Shown: positions 53,040 through 62,582, counted from the stretch's first letter. The stretch: 64,000 nt of DNA from Candidatus Dormiibacterota bacterium (GCA_027313505.1 DAHVDN010000006.1:1-64000), one strand, 5' to 3'. The notes: generated by a model from the sequence alone, not told the origin. Numbers and translations: made by a program.

Positions 53040-53068
53040 ATTCTACCTGCGGCTCCCGAGCGTGTCAA
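53040..53068 (-). promoter_or_regulatory. Sigma-70 promoter of the ribosomal superoperon
   Basis: On the minus strand a perfect TTGACA (53068-53063), a 17-base spacer and TAGAAT (53045-53040) form the best promoter in the window. The predicted start near 53033 is 20 bases before ATG 53013. It drives rpsL and presumably the whole str-S10-spc-alpha block. Confidence 0.8.
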
Positions 53069-53227
53069 ACTCGCACTCCCCGCCGGTGCCGCATGAGCAG
53101 GCGGGGATCTCTGGGATCGAAGCGACCGGAACCTCCCTGCGGGCCCAAATCCGATGGAGTGAGCCGGCCCCACCACCTATTCCGGGCTACCCCCTCAGCC
53201 CGGGAGGATGGCTGCATCAGGCCACCA

Positions 53228-53451
53228 TCACCTCATCTGCCAGCTTTCGGAGAGAAGCGGCCTGGGTACGAGCCCCACCTTGTCCACCCGGCGCAGCTCA
53301 TCGTGGAGTGCGACCAGGGCCCGTACAGCCCAGGACAGGTAGGACAGCCGGCCATGTGGGCGTGCACCGCTGCCTGGTCCGATACGCTCAGCTCATGATG
53401 GATGAGGTCAGACGCCATATCCCGGGCTTCGGCGCAGGTGAGCTCGTTCAC
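53228..53451 (-). pseudogene. Broken anti-sigma factor (zinc-finger type)
   Basis: GTG 53451 overlaps the stop of the sigma-like gene as GTGA. The protein starts VNELTCAEARDMASDLIHHELS and has the zinc anti-sigma motif HAHMAGCPTC (H-x3-C-x2-C). After CPTCP the sense frame runs into a low-quality tail that ends at 53233. One frame over, the sequence continues as RALVALHDELRRVDKVGLVPRP and ends at 53228, which looks like the true C-terminal part. A one-base change would explain this. Small zinc anti-sigma proteins hold their partner sigma inactive until a redox or envelope signal. Confidence 0.6.
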
Positions 53452-53962
53452 AGACTGCCCTCGGCGAGTACGCCGACCAGCGTCTGCCTCCTGCGACGGA
53501 GGTGGGATTTTAAAGTGGCGAGCGGCGTCCCAACCAGGGCAGCGATCACCGTGACGGTCCACCGTCCTAAGAAATGCAGGATCACCGTCCGACTCTGATC
53601 CGGGCTAAGTTGGGCGAAGGCCGAACGCAGGCGAGAGGACTCTTGACCCGCGATCACCACGGATTCAGGATCCACGGTGTAAGCCGGGGCACCCCAGAGG
53701 GCTTCCCGTCGCAGTGATCTGTCCCTGTGGGCAGCTGACCGGCGCTGACGAAGTCGGTCGTGGCAGGAGCTGATGCAGATCCTCTGGATCCAGGAGCAGA
53801 CGTTCGCCTATGAGCGTAACCCCGACCTGGCCCTGAGTGCTTTCAGGATCGAGTCTTGAAGCGCATCCTCGGCCGCCTGCCATTCTCTGAGCATCGACGC
53901 CGCCAGGCTCACCCACCGGGAGCGGGGCCCTTCACGCAGGAGATCAATTCATCCTCGGTCAT
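53448..53962 (-). pseudogene. Broken ECF-type RNA polymerase sigma factor
   Basis: One minus-strand frame reads a region 2 core (AAEDALQDSILKALRARSGLRS), a TAG at 53810-53808, then continues without shift through RLRQRRSAAHRDRSLRREALW to a region 4 helix-turn-helix (SPDQSRTVILHFLGRWTVTVIAALVGTPLATLKSH in pieces) ending at 53448. Region 2.4-like residues span the stop codon, so it interrupts a real ORF. A second defect is likely at the N-terminus: ATG 53962 with AGGAAG upstream opens MTEDELIS in another frame. It is coupled to the anti-sigma remnant by GTGA. Real decay or base errors in the assembly are both possible. Confidence 0.6.
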
Positions 53963-54138
53963 GGCTTCCTGCATTATCGGCCCGGGGAACCGTCTGGTTG
54001 ACGAACCGACTGGCCCCAGATGGGGGCGCATGGGCACCCGTCGTGGCCATCAGCCAGCTGCCTCACCGGCCTTGGCGGGTCACCTTTAGGTTGTGCACTC
54101 GGCTGGCAGCCGACCGGGAGTCCCCGCCAGAGGCGCTG

Positions 54139-54159
54139 TTAGAGTTGGACGGAGTCTAA
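54139..54159 (+). promoter_or_regulatory. 21-bp imperfect palindrome upstream of the Fur-family gene
   Basis: TTAGA, eleven bases, TCTAA, with further partial symmetry inside. Its length and AT-rich arms fit a Fur/PerR/Zur-type operator, suggesting autoregulation. It is followed directly by an AAAGGAGG ribosome site. Confidence 0.35.
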
Positions 54160-54174
54160 TTAAAGGAGGTCTGC

Positions 54175-54255
54175 TTGATCGCCGAGTCCATGATTCCTTC
54201 AACCAATGTTTGGAGGCCGGACAGAGCTGAGCGCACTCGGCCGCCTGCCCGATGA
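54175..54255 (+). CDS. Possible 26-residue leader peptide before the Fur-family gene
   Basis: A TTG at 54175 follows AAAGGAGG (54162-54169) at ideal spacing and opens 26 codons ending TGA at 54255. The peptide is basic at its C-terminus (RAERTRPPAR) and matches no family I know. It lies 83 bases before the earliest start of the Fur-like gene and in a different frame. The strong ribosome site has no other visible user. Confidence 0.3.
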   Translation: MIAESMIPSTNVWRPDRAERTRPPAR

Positions 54256-54338
54256 CCTTTCAGCCTTCCCTCGCCGCGGGTTCGGGGGCCAAGGAGGCGG
54301 CGGACCGACACGCCGCCAGCGGTGGGCAGGCACCCTGA

Positions 54339-54920
54339 GTGGCCACAACTTCTGCCCACACCGTCGCGCTCCCTCCCGCTGCGGCCCGGGTACCCCCAGC
54401 CCCTTTGGCCCGGCCTGGTGGGTACGCTGGACGCTTGGACCGTGACCTCCCGATCGGGGGTGCCTCCCGGAGCGCTGCGCTGAAGTCTATTTCACCTGGA
54501 ACCACGGACGAGATCGCTGCAGCGCTGCGGGCGGAGGGACTTCGTGCAACAGACCCCAGGGTCGGAGTTTACCGAGCCCTCACCGAGCTGGGCGGGCATC
54601 GCTCCGCGGATGAGATCGCCACCCACCTCTTGAGATCGGGACGCGCGTTCGCGCGAGCGTCAGTTTACAACGGGTTGGAGACGCTGGCTCACGTAGGAAT
54701 GATCCTCAAGGCGGAGGCCGGCCCCGGTGCCACGCTTTATGAGGTCAGCACCCAGTGGCACCATCATTTTGTCTGCCGACGCTGTCACCGCGTCATCGAC
54801 GTCCCCTGTGCCGCCGGACGGCCGTCGTGCCTCACACCGGATCCTGCGCTTGGCCTTGTGGTCGACCAAGCGCAGGTTATCTTTCGGGGCTACTGCGGGG
54901 AGTGCGCTGACCGCAGCTGA
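54339..54920 (+). CDS. Fur-family metal- or peroxide-responsive repressor
   Basis: The conserved Fur core begins near residue 56: TDEIAAALRAEGLRATDPRVGVYRALTELGGHRSADEIATHL-type winged helix, RASVYNGLETLAHVGMI as recognition region, then the metal-binding WHHHFVCRRCHRVIDVPC and a C-terminal CGEC pair, giving two CxxC zinc sites. Whether it responds to iron, zinc or peroxide cannot be told. The first 50 residues from GTG 54339 are Pro/Ala-rich, and a later start such as the TTG near 54435 is possible. No kat, oxidative-stress or metal-uptake gene is adjacent. It converges on the dehydrogenase gene. Confidence 0.85.
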   Translation: MATTSAHTVALPPAAARVPPAPLARPGGYAGRLDRDLPIGGASRSAALKSISPGTTDEIAAALRAEGLRATDPRVGVYRALTELGGHRSADEIATHLLRSGRAFARASVYNGLETLAHVGMILKAEAGPGATLYEVSTQWHHHFVCRRCHRVIDVPCAAGRPSCLTPDPALGLVVDQAQVIFRGYCGECADRS

Positions 54921-54944
54921 GGTCTGGGAGCCGCGAGGCCCAGC

Positions 54945-56390
54945 TCAGTCGAGCGAGACCATGACATGCTTGACCTGGGTGTACTCTTCAACCGAGTAAG
55001 AAGAGAGGTCCTTCCCGTATCCGCTCTGCTTGAAGCCCCCGTGTGGCATCTCACTCACAAGCAGAATATGGGTGTTGACCCACACCGTTCCAAACTTCAG
55101 GCGGCGGGCCAGCCTCATCGCTCGGCCGACGTCCCTGGTCCAAACCGACGCCGCAAGTCCGTAATCGACCGAATTCGCCCAGGTCACCGCCTGGTCCTCA
55201 TCCGTGAACCTCTGAACCGTGACCACCGGCCCGAAGACCTCGCGCTGGACGATCTCAGCCTGTTGCGAGTTAGGTAGGACTACGGTGGGCGGGTACCAGA
55301 ACCCTGGCCTCGCGATGCCGGATCCACCGGCGACCACCTCCGCCCCGGCGCCGCGAGCCCGGTCCACAAAGCCCGCCACCCGTTCCAGGTGAGCACGGGA
55401 GACCACAGGGCCCATCTCGCTCTCGGGTTTCTCCGGGGAGTCCACCTTGAGCGCCTCCACCGCTGGCAGGAAAGCGGACATGAAGGTATCGTAGAAACGC
55501 TCCGCAACCAGGATCCGAGTTGCCGCAGTGCAATCTTGACCGGAATTGTAGAATGCCCCGCCCCGGACCCCTTCCACAGTCGCCTCCAGGGCGGCGTCGT
55601 CAAAGATCAGCACTGGCGCCTTGCCACCCAACTCAAGGTGGACTTTCTTGAGAGTGTCCGAGGCGGCCCGGGCCACGTCGCGTCCGGTGCTGACATCGCC
55701 CGTCAGAGATACCATGCCGATTCCCTGGTGCCGGACAATTCCAGCACCAACTGGCAAGCCTTCTCCGGTGATCACGTTGAGAACCCCCGGCGGCAGGACC
55801 TCGGCAGCGAGCTCCGCGAAGCGCAGCGCTGACAGAGGGGTCCATTCCGAGGGCTTGAGGACGACGGTGTTCCCGGCAGCCAGAGCCGGTCCAAGTTTCC
55901 AGATCGCCATGAGAAGTGGGTAGTTCCAGGGTGCGATCGAGCCCACCACCCCAATTGGCTCGCGGCGCAACATGCTTGTGAACCCAGCCGCGTACTCACT
56001 CACGGCCTTGCCCTCCAGGCAACGGGCCGCCGAAGCGAAGAAACGTAGCGCATCGGCCATGGGAGGAATCTCTTCAGTTCGTGCAAATGAGATTGGCTTG
56101 CCGACGTTTGCCGACTCCATCTGAGCGAGCTCCTCGGCATGGCTCTCCACTTGGTCCGCTAGACGAAGCAGGGCATCGCCGCGCTCTCTCGGGGTGGTCT
56201 CCCCCCAACCGCTGTCGAATGCCCTCCGGGCTGCACTCACGGCACGATCGACGTCTTCGAGGGTGCCGTTCGGGACTTCCGCGATCACCTCACCGGTCGC
56301 GGGGTTGACAATCTGCTGCTCGGTCTCTCCCGCGCTCTCCACCCATTCGCCGCCGATGAAGATCTTGGCTCGGCCAGGTCCTATGGGCAC
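54945..56390 (-). CDS. NAD(P)-dependent aldehyde dehydrogenase, aminobutyraldehyde-type
   Basis: The likely reaction is oxidation of 4-aminobutanal, or a related amino-aldehyde, to 4-aminobutyrate. The 481-residue protein (GTG 56390, with GGGAGG upstream; TTG 56438 is the open-frame alternative) has [25 protein letters not shown], catalytic Glu in LELGGKAP (about residue 253) and catalytic Cys in GQDCTAA (about 287). LTGDVSTG and GQDCTAATR resemble aminobutyraldehyde dehydrogenases more than succinate-semialdehyde enzymes. It is last in the polyamine/GABA set, 73 bases after the aminotransferase gene. Confidence 0.9.
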   Translation of the reverse strand: MPIGPGRAKIFIGGEWVESAGETEQQIVNPATGEVIAEVPNGTLEDVDRAVSAARRAFDSGWGETTPRERGDALLRLADQVESHAEELAQMESANVGKPISFARTEEIPPMADALRFFASAARCLEGKAVSEYAAGFTSMLRREPIGVVGSIAPWNYPLLMAIWKLGPALAAGNTVVLKPSEWTPLSALRFAELAAEVLPPGVLNVITGEGLPVGAGIVRHQGIGMVSLTGDVSTGRDVARAASDTLKKVHLELGGKAPVLIFDDAALEATVEGVRGGAFYNSGQDCTAATRILVAERFYDTFMSAFLPAVEALKVDSPEKPESEMGPVVSRAHLERVAGFVDRARGAGAEVVAGGSGIARPGFWYPPTVVLPNSQQAEIVQREVFGPVVTVQRFTDEDQAVTWANSVDYGLAASVWTRDVGRAMRLARRLKFGTVWVNTHILLVSEMPHGGFKQSGYGKDLSSYSVEEYTQVKHVMVSLD

Positions 56391-56463
56391 CTTGGCTCCC
56401 TCCCCGTGTTTGGCTCGGTTCTGATAAGGCCCCGACAAGCGATTAGCTCTGGCTGGGATGGGC

Positions 56464-57780
56464 TCAAGTGGACGTCCTCAACTCAGCATCAGCGCTGGCC
56501 AGGTTGCGCTCGATTATGTCTAGTCCTCGGTCCAGGACCTCGTCGGGGATGTTGAGGGGCATAAGGGTCCGCAGAACATTTTGATAGGGCCCAGCCTTCA
56601 GCAACAGCAAACCGTCCTGCCGACAGCCCTCGAGTATCCGGGTTGCCGCCTCCGACGCCGGCGTGGTGCCTGGCCGGTCTGTGACCAGTTCGAGGGCTGC
56701 CATGGCGCCAAGGCCGCGGACATCTCCGACTATGCGGAACTCGTTCTTCCAATCGGCCATCCGCTCCTCGAGCAGTGATCCGAGAGTGGTTGCTCGTGCC
56801 AACAGCTTTTCGTCTTCAATCACGTCTAGAACCGCCAGCGCTGCGGCACAAGCTACCGGGTTGCCGCCATATGTGCCGCCCAGACTGCCTGGCTCCGGGC
56901 CATCCATAACGGAGGCGTTCCCCACCACCCCTGAGAGCGGTAGTCCGGCGGCCACGCTCTTGGCGAATATCGTCATGTCGGGACTAACCCCGGAATGCTC
57001 AATGGCGAACATGCGCCCGGTTCTGCCCATGCCGCTCTGCACCTCGTCTGCGATGAGCAGGATCCCATGCTCGTCGCAGACCCGCCGAAGGCCTTGGAGG
57101 AACTCTGCGGGGGCGGGCACAAACCCACCCTCTCCGAGAACAGGCTCGATAAGAAAAGCGGCCACCTGTTCCGCCGGAATCTCCTGATCAAGGAGCCGTT
57201 GCAGGTCTTCGAGACAACGCTGAACGCTCCAGCCCCGAAACTCGTACGGATACGGTGCCCGGTAAACTGCCGGCGCGAAGGGCCCAAACCCCTCCTTGTA
57301 GGGCCGATCCGTTCCGGTCAACGTCATCGCCAGGAGCGTCCGGCCGTGGAACGCACCGGTGAAGCCTATGACTGCAGTCCGCCCAGAGTACGCCCGAGCG
57401 ATCTTCACTGAGTTCTCCACGGCCTCTGCTCCGGAGTTAAAAAGGATCACCTTCTGGCTGCCGGCGCCTGGAGCTAGGCTGGCAATCCGCGCGGCCAGCC
57501 GGAGATAGGACTCATAGCCGGCGACCTGGAACGAGGTGTGCGTCAGCTTGTCCAGCTGCCGGTGCGCAGCGTCCAGGACCAGCGGATGGGAGTGGCCGAC
57601 ATTCATCGCCCCGATCCCACCTGCGAAATCCAGGTACTCGGTCCCGTCTGCCCCCCACAGCAGTGAACCGCGCGCGTGATCCACGAAGACTGGGTGGGCC
57701 GACTTCAACCCACGAGGGAGGTACTTCCCCCTCAGCTCCGCAAGCTCCGCCTGCGACGGCTGTCCCGGAACTTGGCTCAC
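56464..57780 (-). CDS. gabT: 4-aminobutyrate aminotransferase-type class III aminotransferase
   Basis: The PLP enzyme would move the amino group of GABA (or another omega-amino acid) to 2-oxoglutarate, giving succinate semialdehyde. The 438-residue protein has [38 protein letters not shown], the PLP Asp245 in LIADEVQSG and the Schiff-base Lys274 in [16 protein letters not shown] start. No succinate-semialdehyde dehydrogenase with clear motifs is next to it. The GABA assignment rests on context with the dehydrogenase and the oxidase; ornithine or other omega-amine specificity is possible. Confidence 0.88.
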   Translation of the reverse strand: MSQVPGQPSQAELAELRGKYLPRGLKSAHPVFVDHARGSLLWGADGTEYLDFAGGIGAMNVGHSHPLVLDAAHRQLDKLTHTSFQVAGYESYLRLAARIASLAPGAGSQKVILFNSGAEAVENSVKIARAYSGRTAVIGFTGAFHGRTLLAMTLTGTDRPYKEGFGPFAPAVYRAPYPYEFRGWSVQRCLEDLQRLLDQEIPAEQVAAFLIEPVLGEGGFVPAPAEFLQGLRRVCDEHGILLIADEVQSGMGRTGRMFAIEHSGVSPDMTIFAKSVAAGLPLSGVVGNASVMDGPEPGSLGGTYGGNPVACAAALAVLDVIEDEKLLARATTLGSLLEERMADWKNEFRIVGDVRGLGAMAALELVTDRPGTTPASEAATRILEGCRQDGLLLLKAGPYQNVLRTLMPLNIPDEVLDRGLDIIERNLASADAELRTST

Positions 57781-57829
57781 CTTGTGAACCTTAAGCGGCC
57801 AGAACTTCCGCTCACTATGTGTCCAACGG

Positions 57830-59473
57830 TCAGAATTGGGCGGATTCCTTGTGCATGGTCTCTAGGTGGGCGGCCAGTTGAAGTTGGAATCGTACTTCAG
57901 AGTCGCCCAAGTCTAGACCCAGGATGTCGGTCACCCGATCTAGGCGGTAGCGCAGGGTGTTTGGGTGGATGTGAAGTGACGCGGCCGCGCCCCGGCGTTC
58001 GAACCCCTTTTCCGCCAGGGCGATAAGGGTCTTCACCAATGTGTCACCACCACGCTGGCTCCGTAGGCGCCCGAACATTTGCTCCCTGAAAGCTGACCGG
58101 GCATCGGCATCGCCGGTCAGTACGCGCAGCACCAGCATCTCCTCATAGCGACGCATTTGGCCTGGCTGAATGTGGCCCAAGATTGACACGGCCTCCTGAA
58201 AGCTGCGCCGTACCCCGTCAGCGCCAGGATATGCTCGGCCCAGAGCCAGGCCCCCGCCATCGGCCTTCTGAGTCCTCCAAATCGCTCCGGGGTCACGGCC
58301 ATCCCTCATTAGAAAGATCAGCTGGTTGGGCCGGCTGGAAATGAGGCCGATCTCACCAACTGCAGTCAGGCGGTGGCGAAGCGCCTCCCCGAGGCGATCG
58401 CGGCGCACCACCCCTTCACGGGTGAGCTGGGCAGAGGGATCCAGAGACAAGATGGCGACGCGGTAGGTCCCGGCCGGGTCGAACCCAAGCATGTTGGCGC
58501 GTTCCAAGCTGTGCGGGCTAGCGTCGAAGCGACCCTCCAAGAGCGCATCCAAGAAGGTTGTGCCCAGGCGCGTTTCGACTGCGGCCAGCTGCCTCTGACC
58601 CGCGATATGAAGGGCCGCAACCGTGGCGGCGTGTTCGGCGGCCCGTATGTGCAGCTCGCTCAGCTCAGATTGCCCCTCGATGATCCACACCAGTCCGACC
58701 AGTTCACCGCGCAGCCATATGGGGCAGACGACCCTACCGGCCAGACCCAGCTCTTTGCTCCCATCGATCCTGACTGGGGCCCGAGCGGAGAGAATCCGGC
58801 CCAACTCCCCTGTTCGCTCCAGGTGCCTCAAAACCGCCGTCGGCGTGGCACCGGTGGCCAAGGTCTCCTCCCGAACCGGGTCCTCCGCAGATGGCTCGCG
58901 CCAGTTTGCCAAGACCCGACCTTCGGGGTCTTCGATCGTGATGTCACGTTGGATGAGACCGCCGAGTGTGTCCGCCAGGTTTTGAAGCGTGCCGGCAGTC
59001 ACCGCGGCCTGGGTCAACGCCCGGTGTATGAGCGAAGCCTGCTCGATCACGGTGTAGCTCTCGGCCAGAATCAGGGTGTTCACCGCTTGGGTGATTGCAG
59101 CGAATGGGATCTCCCATGGGATCTCGAGGAGGGGGAGGGCTGTCTCATCGGCCCGTTCCATCACCGGGTTGGGAAACCGATCAAGAAATTTGGGCACCGC
59201 GAGCGCCACGCCGGCCAGGCGGCGGTTTGCAAACTCTCCTATCAGCGCCACCTGCTCCTCCACGCTCGCCGGCCATGACACTCCAGTCGTCAATAGGAGC
59301 TGGCCGGGGCTGGTCCAGGGCAAAGGGTCAGGGACATCCACGACATGGGCCCAACTGACATCACCATCCACCCCCCGCTCGCCCGCCACCAACCGGGCGT
59401 CGCGGAAAGCCTCAATGGCCAGGACCTTGGAGAGCCTCACGCCAGGTTGCCGGCTCCGCTCGGATGGCGGCAT
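57830..59473 (-). CDS. PucR-family transcriptional regulator
   Basis: The 547-residue protein has an N-terminal PucR domain (about 15-135: VVDVPDPLPWTSPGQLLLTTG, GEFANRRLAGVALAV), a middle sensory part and a C-terminal helix-turn-helix of the HTH_30 type (GAAASLHIHPNTLRYRLDRVTDILGL near 505-535). PucR proteins control purine, polyamine or amino-acid catabolism and usually activate. It sits between the FAD oxidase and the aminotransferase in the same orientation, so it probably controls this cluster and its divergent permease; the palindrome at 61010 is a candidate site. The ligand is unknown. Confidence 0.9.
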   Translation of the reverse strand: MPPSERSRQPGVRLSKVLAIEAFRDARLVAGERGVDGDVSWAHVVDVPDPLPWTSPGQLLLTTGVSWPASVEEQVALIGEFANRRLAGVALAVPKFLDRFPNPVMERADETALPLLEIPWEIPFAAITQAVNTLILAESYTVIEQASLIHRALTQAAVTAGTLQNLADTLGGLIQRDITIEDPEGRVLANWREPSAEDPVREETLATGATPTAVLRHLERTGELGRILSARAPVRIDGSKELGLAGRVVCPIWLRGELVGLVWIIEGQSELSELHIRAAEHAATVAALHIAGQRQLAAVETRLGTTFLDALLEGRFDASPHSLERANMLGFDPAGTYRVAILSLDPSAQLTREGVVRRDRLGEALRHRLTAVGEIGLISSRPNQLIFLMRDGRDPGAIWRTQKADGGGLALGRAYPGADGVRRSFQEAVSILGHIQPGQMRRYEEMLVLRVLTGDADARSAFREQMFGRLRSQRGGDTLVKTLIALAEKGFERRGAAASLHIHPNTLRYRLDRVTDILGLDLGDSEVRFQLQLAAHLETMHKESAQF

Positions 59474-59517
59474 TTCGATGATCGCCAGAACTTGGACTCG
59501 GGCATCAGGGCATCAGC

Positions 59518-60927
59518 TCAGTGGGCCCCAATCCGCTCCGCAATCGTTCGACCGGTAGGCGGGATCCCTGTGGCCTCGACTCTGGCATCCACACGACCCA
59601 ACCCAGCTTGGACGAACCGCACACCGAGCCACCGAAACGGCTCCACCTCCCAGTTCGGGGAGCGGTGACCCACCAGTGGCAAGGAAGTCAGATCGGAACT
59701 GGTCCCGGTGATCAAGTCCGCCAGAGTCCTTCCGGCCAGATTGGAGGTGGCCACCCCGTGTCCCGTGTAGCCGTAGGCCCAGGCCAGCCCCTCAGCGGGA
59801 TCGTAGCCGACCTGAGGCATCCAATCTCTTGGCATCCCCAGGACCCCGCCCCAGGCATGGGTGAAGGCGACCGTCGACAGGGATGGGAACCAGGCGCGAA
59901 AGAGTTGGCGCAGTTTTGCGTGCGTCGCAGCGTGGTGCTCGCTCGAGGCTCGGATGGCCGAGCTGAAGCTGTACGGGGCCCCTCTCCCTCCCACCAAAAC
60001 ACGCCCGTCCACTGTCCTGTTGAGGTAGTCGACACTGAGACGCATGGACGAAACCAACACCCGCCGACGCCAGCCAACCTCCTCCAGTTGGGGCGGGGAG
60101 AGGGGTTCAGTCAAGACGATCAGGGAATAGAGGGGAAGAACCCGACGGTGAAACCTGGCCAGCTGGCTAAGATACGCCTCCAGTCCCAAGACCACCACGG
60201 CGGCACGCACCTCTCCGGTGCTGGTCGCCACCAACGGACTCGGACCAGAGACGATCCGATCCACGGTGGAACGCTCGTAAATGACTCCGCCTCGGCGCTC
60301 CACCGCCAGCGCCAACCCTCGTACCAGCTTTCCCGGGTGAACCGACGCTCCGCACTCACTGAATAGCCCACCCTCGACTTGCGAGATCTCAACCAACTGC
60401 TGGCACTCCTTCGATCCCAGCCGTTGGTAGTCGTCACCCCACCCAGCATCACGAAATTCGGCAGCCATCGCCTCCAGAGGCGAAAGCTGGCCAGGCCCCC
60501 TGGCAACAAGCAGCACTCCTGACCGTTCGAAGTCAGCGTCAATCGATTCATCCCGGAGGACGGCCGAAATATGCCCGACGGTATCTTTCATGGCGACCCT
60601 GAGCCGTCGCGCGGCTGCACTTCCAAACCACTCCGCCAGCCGGGCTGGGCCGATGTTCAGTTCGGGTACACACCAACCCCCATTGCGGCCCGAGGCTCCC
60701 GATCCGACACGATCACGCTCCAGCACAACCAGCCGGAGCTTCGGGTTCCTTCGAAGAAGCTCATAGGCTGTCCAGAGAGCGGTGAACCCGCCTCCCACGA
60801 GCACCACGTCGGCCGAAACGGTCCCTTGTAACGCCGGCCTCAGAGGAGGGGCGGGCGTGGATGTCAGCCACCAACTCTCCGGAACCATCCCTTCTAGCCC
60901 CACGATCGTCTTCGGCACCGGACCCAT
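59518..60927 (-). CDS. FAD-dependent amine oxidase of the PuuB/DAO family
   Basis: The 469-residue product (ATG 60927, GGAG 10 bases upstream; the frame is open to 61110, ATG 60888 is another option) starts with a Rossmann FAD motif ADVVLVGGGFTALWTAYELL and has GRNGGWCVPEL, a substrate domain and the C-terminal GYTGHGVATSNLAGRTLADLI that closes over FAD. These are gamma-glutamylputrescine oxidase/D-amino acid oxidase-type signatures. Next to an aminobutyraldehyde-type dehydrogenase and GabT it likely oxidises putrescine or a derivative to an amino-aldehyde. No PuuA-like glutamine synthetase is in the window, so a gamma-glutamyl route is not shown. It is first in the minus-strand set. Confidence 0.88.
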   Translation of the reverse strand: MGPVPKTIVGLEGMVPESWWLTSTPAPPLRPALQGTVSADVVLVGGGFTALWTAYELLRRNPKLRLVVLERDRVGSGASGRNGGWCVPELNIGPARLAEWFGSAAARRLRVAMKDTVGHISAVLRDESIDADFERSGVLLVARGPGQLSPLEAMAAEFRDAGWGDDYQRLGSKECQQLVEISQVEGGLFSECGASVHPGKLVRGLALAVERRGGVIYERSTVDRIVSGPSPLVATSTGEVRAAVVVLGLEAYLSQLARFHRRVLPLYSLIVLTEPLSPPQLEEVGWRRRVLVSSMRLSVDYLNRTVDGRVLVGGRGAPYSFSSAIRASSEHHAATHAKLRQLFRAWFPSLSTVAFTHAWGGVLGMPRDWMPQVGYDPAEGLAWAYGYTGHGVATSNLAGRTLADLITGTSSDLTSLPLVGHRSPNWEVEPFRWLGVRFVQAGLGRVDARVEATGIPPTGRTIAERIGAH

Positions 60928-61009
60928 CACTGTGAGGCTCCGACAGGCGGCTGGCGCGGCACATTCATCAGGGGTGGATGGTAACGCCCCGCGCTGGTCA
61001 AAGGATTTC

Positions 61010-61024
61010 TGTGCGCTATGCACA
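61010..61024. promoter_or_regulatory. Palindrome in the divergent promoter region
   Basis: TGTGC, five bases, GCACA forms a perfect inverted repeat in the gap between the minus-strand oxidase and the plus-strand permease. Its place between divergent catabolic and transport genes next to a PucR-family regulator suggests an operator. No direct evidence ties it to that protein. Confidence 0.45.
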
Positions 61025-61073
61025 CTTATTCGGCCACACTTCTGGCCTTCCGACACATAGACGAGAGCCGACG

Positions 61074-62582
61074 ATGTCCCTAGAGTGTCGCCCCATGAAT
61101 GTTGGAACAACTTCGCTCGACCCCGTCCCCTCGCAACCCGCCACCCAACCCTCTGGCGGCGTGGTCGCAGGATTGCGTCACAACACCCTCAGCCTGTTCG
61201 ACACGACCGCAGTAGCCGTGGCCAGCGTCGCCCCGGCCTACAGCATTGCCGCGACCGTCTTTCTGCTCGTAGCCGCCGTCGGGTTGGCGTCGCCAGCTGC
61301 GCTCATCGTCAGTTTTCTTCCCGTTCTGTTCATCGCGGTCGCCTACTACTACATGAATCGCAAGGATCCCAACTGTGGAGCCTCATACTCCTGGCTCGCC
61401 AGCACCGTGAATCCCTACCTCGGATGGTTCAACGGGTGGGTCCAGACCGCAGCCAGCGTGCTCTTTTGCATCGCGGCCCCAGTTCTGGCGGGGGTGAACA
61501 CCCTGGCCCTCCTTCAGTCATTCGGCTGGATCAGCGCCAGCGCCGCTGGCAGCCCCGGACTGACCGCGGTGATCGGGCTTGGCTGGCTGGTTCTGGTGAC
61601 CGCCATGGTCGTCTACGGAATCCGCCTCACGGCCAACTTTCAGTGGGTCATGGTCGGGCTGGAATATCTGGTCGTCCTGTCCTTTTCCATAGCCGGGCTG
61701 GTGCGGGCACTCAGCTCGCACCCGGTCGGATCCCGGGCTATCTCGCTCTCATGGTTCAGCCCTACTTCCATCGAAGGGCTCACCGGGCTGGCCAGCGGTG
61801 CGGTGCTCGGAGTCTTCTTCTTTTGGGGATGGGATACCGCAGCCAACCTCAACGAGGAGTCTGAGGATGCCTCGCTAAACCCCGGACGAGCTGGGATCAT
61901 CAGCATGTTTATCCTCCTGATCATCTTCTTGGTCAACGTGGTCGCGATGCAGTCTCTGCTGCCGGCGCACGTGATCTCCACTCAGGGCGGCAACGCGCTC
62001 TTCTACTTCGCACATCAGCTGGCGCCGGCGCCGCTGGATGACCTCATGCTGCTCGCCATCCTCAGCTCCACTGTCGCCACCACCCAGACGACCCTGCTAC
62101 CGGCCTCCCGGGTCACTTTCTCGATGGCTCGCGACGGGGTTTTCCCGAAGCTGTTCGGAGCTGTTCACTCCCGGTTCCTCACCCCTTGGCTTGGAACCCT
62201 CGCCCTGGCCCTGGTTAGCGTGATCGGGATCGTCATAACCACGGTCTCACCCACCGTGAATGGGACCTTCACCAACCTGATCAACAACATCGGAGTACTG
62301 GTCGCCTTCTACTACGGTATCACCGGAATCGCCTGCTTCTGGGCCTACCGTAAGGTGCTGACCCAGAGCATCTGGATGTTCCTGCTGGCGGGTATCTTGC
62401 CGCTCGTGAGTGGAATATTTCTGTTCTGGGTCGGGTACCAGGTCGTAGTTCAGGCTGGCCTGGGTCCCTCCATGCCCATTCTGGTCACCTTTATTCTCGG
62501 AGTGCCCTTGGTGCTCCTGGCCAGAATCCTGTCCCACTCTGACTTCTTCCACAAGCCGTCGGTTGTCTACGGTTTGAACTGA
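61074..62582 (+). CDS. APC-family amino acid/polyamine permease
   Basis: The 502-residue protein has about 12 membrane spans, with the first beginning at NTLSLFDTTAVAVASVAPAYS. The conserved GFFFWGWD-like FFFWGWDTAANLNEES in helix 6-7 and AYYYMNRKDPNCGASYSWLA support the APC superfamily. It probably imports the amino acid or polyamine used by the neighbouring oxidase. The start is ATG 61074 or, with TAGAGT 8 bases before it, ATG 61095; the frame is open to 60978. It is divergent from the oxidase and followed by an aminotransferase in the same orientation. Confidence 0.88.
   Translation: MSLECRPMNVGTTSLDPVPSQPATQPSGGVVAGLRHNTLSLFDTTAVAVASVAPAYSIAATVFLLVAAVGLASPAALIVSFLPVLFIAVAYYYMNRKDPNCGASYSWLASTVNPYLGWFNGWVQTAASVLFCIAAPVLAGVNTLALLQSFGWISASAAGSPGLTAVIGLGWLVLVTAMVVYGIRLTANFQWVMVGLEYLVVLSFSIAGLVRALSSHPVGSRAISLSWFSPTSIEGLTGLASGAVLGVFFFWGWDTAANLNEESEDASLNPGRAGIISMFILLIIFLVNVVAMQSLLPAHVISTQGGNALFYFAHQLAPAPLDDLMLLAILSSTVATTQTTLLPASRVTFSMARDGVFPKLFGAVHSRFLTPWLGTLALALVSVIGIVITTVSPTVNGTFTNLINNIGVLVAFYYGITGIACFWAYRKVLTQSIWMFLLAGILPLVSGIFLFWVGYQVVVQAGLGPSMPILVTFILGVPLVLLARILSHSDFFHKPSVVYGLN

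Noticed and set aside
53963..54138. Small hairpin TCGGCT/AGCCGA near 54099-54113 as a terminator or RNA
   Set aside because: A 6-bp stem with a 3-base loop and no T-tract or conserved context is not enough to call a feature.
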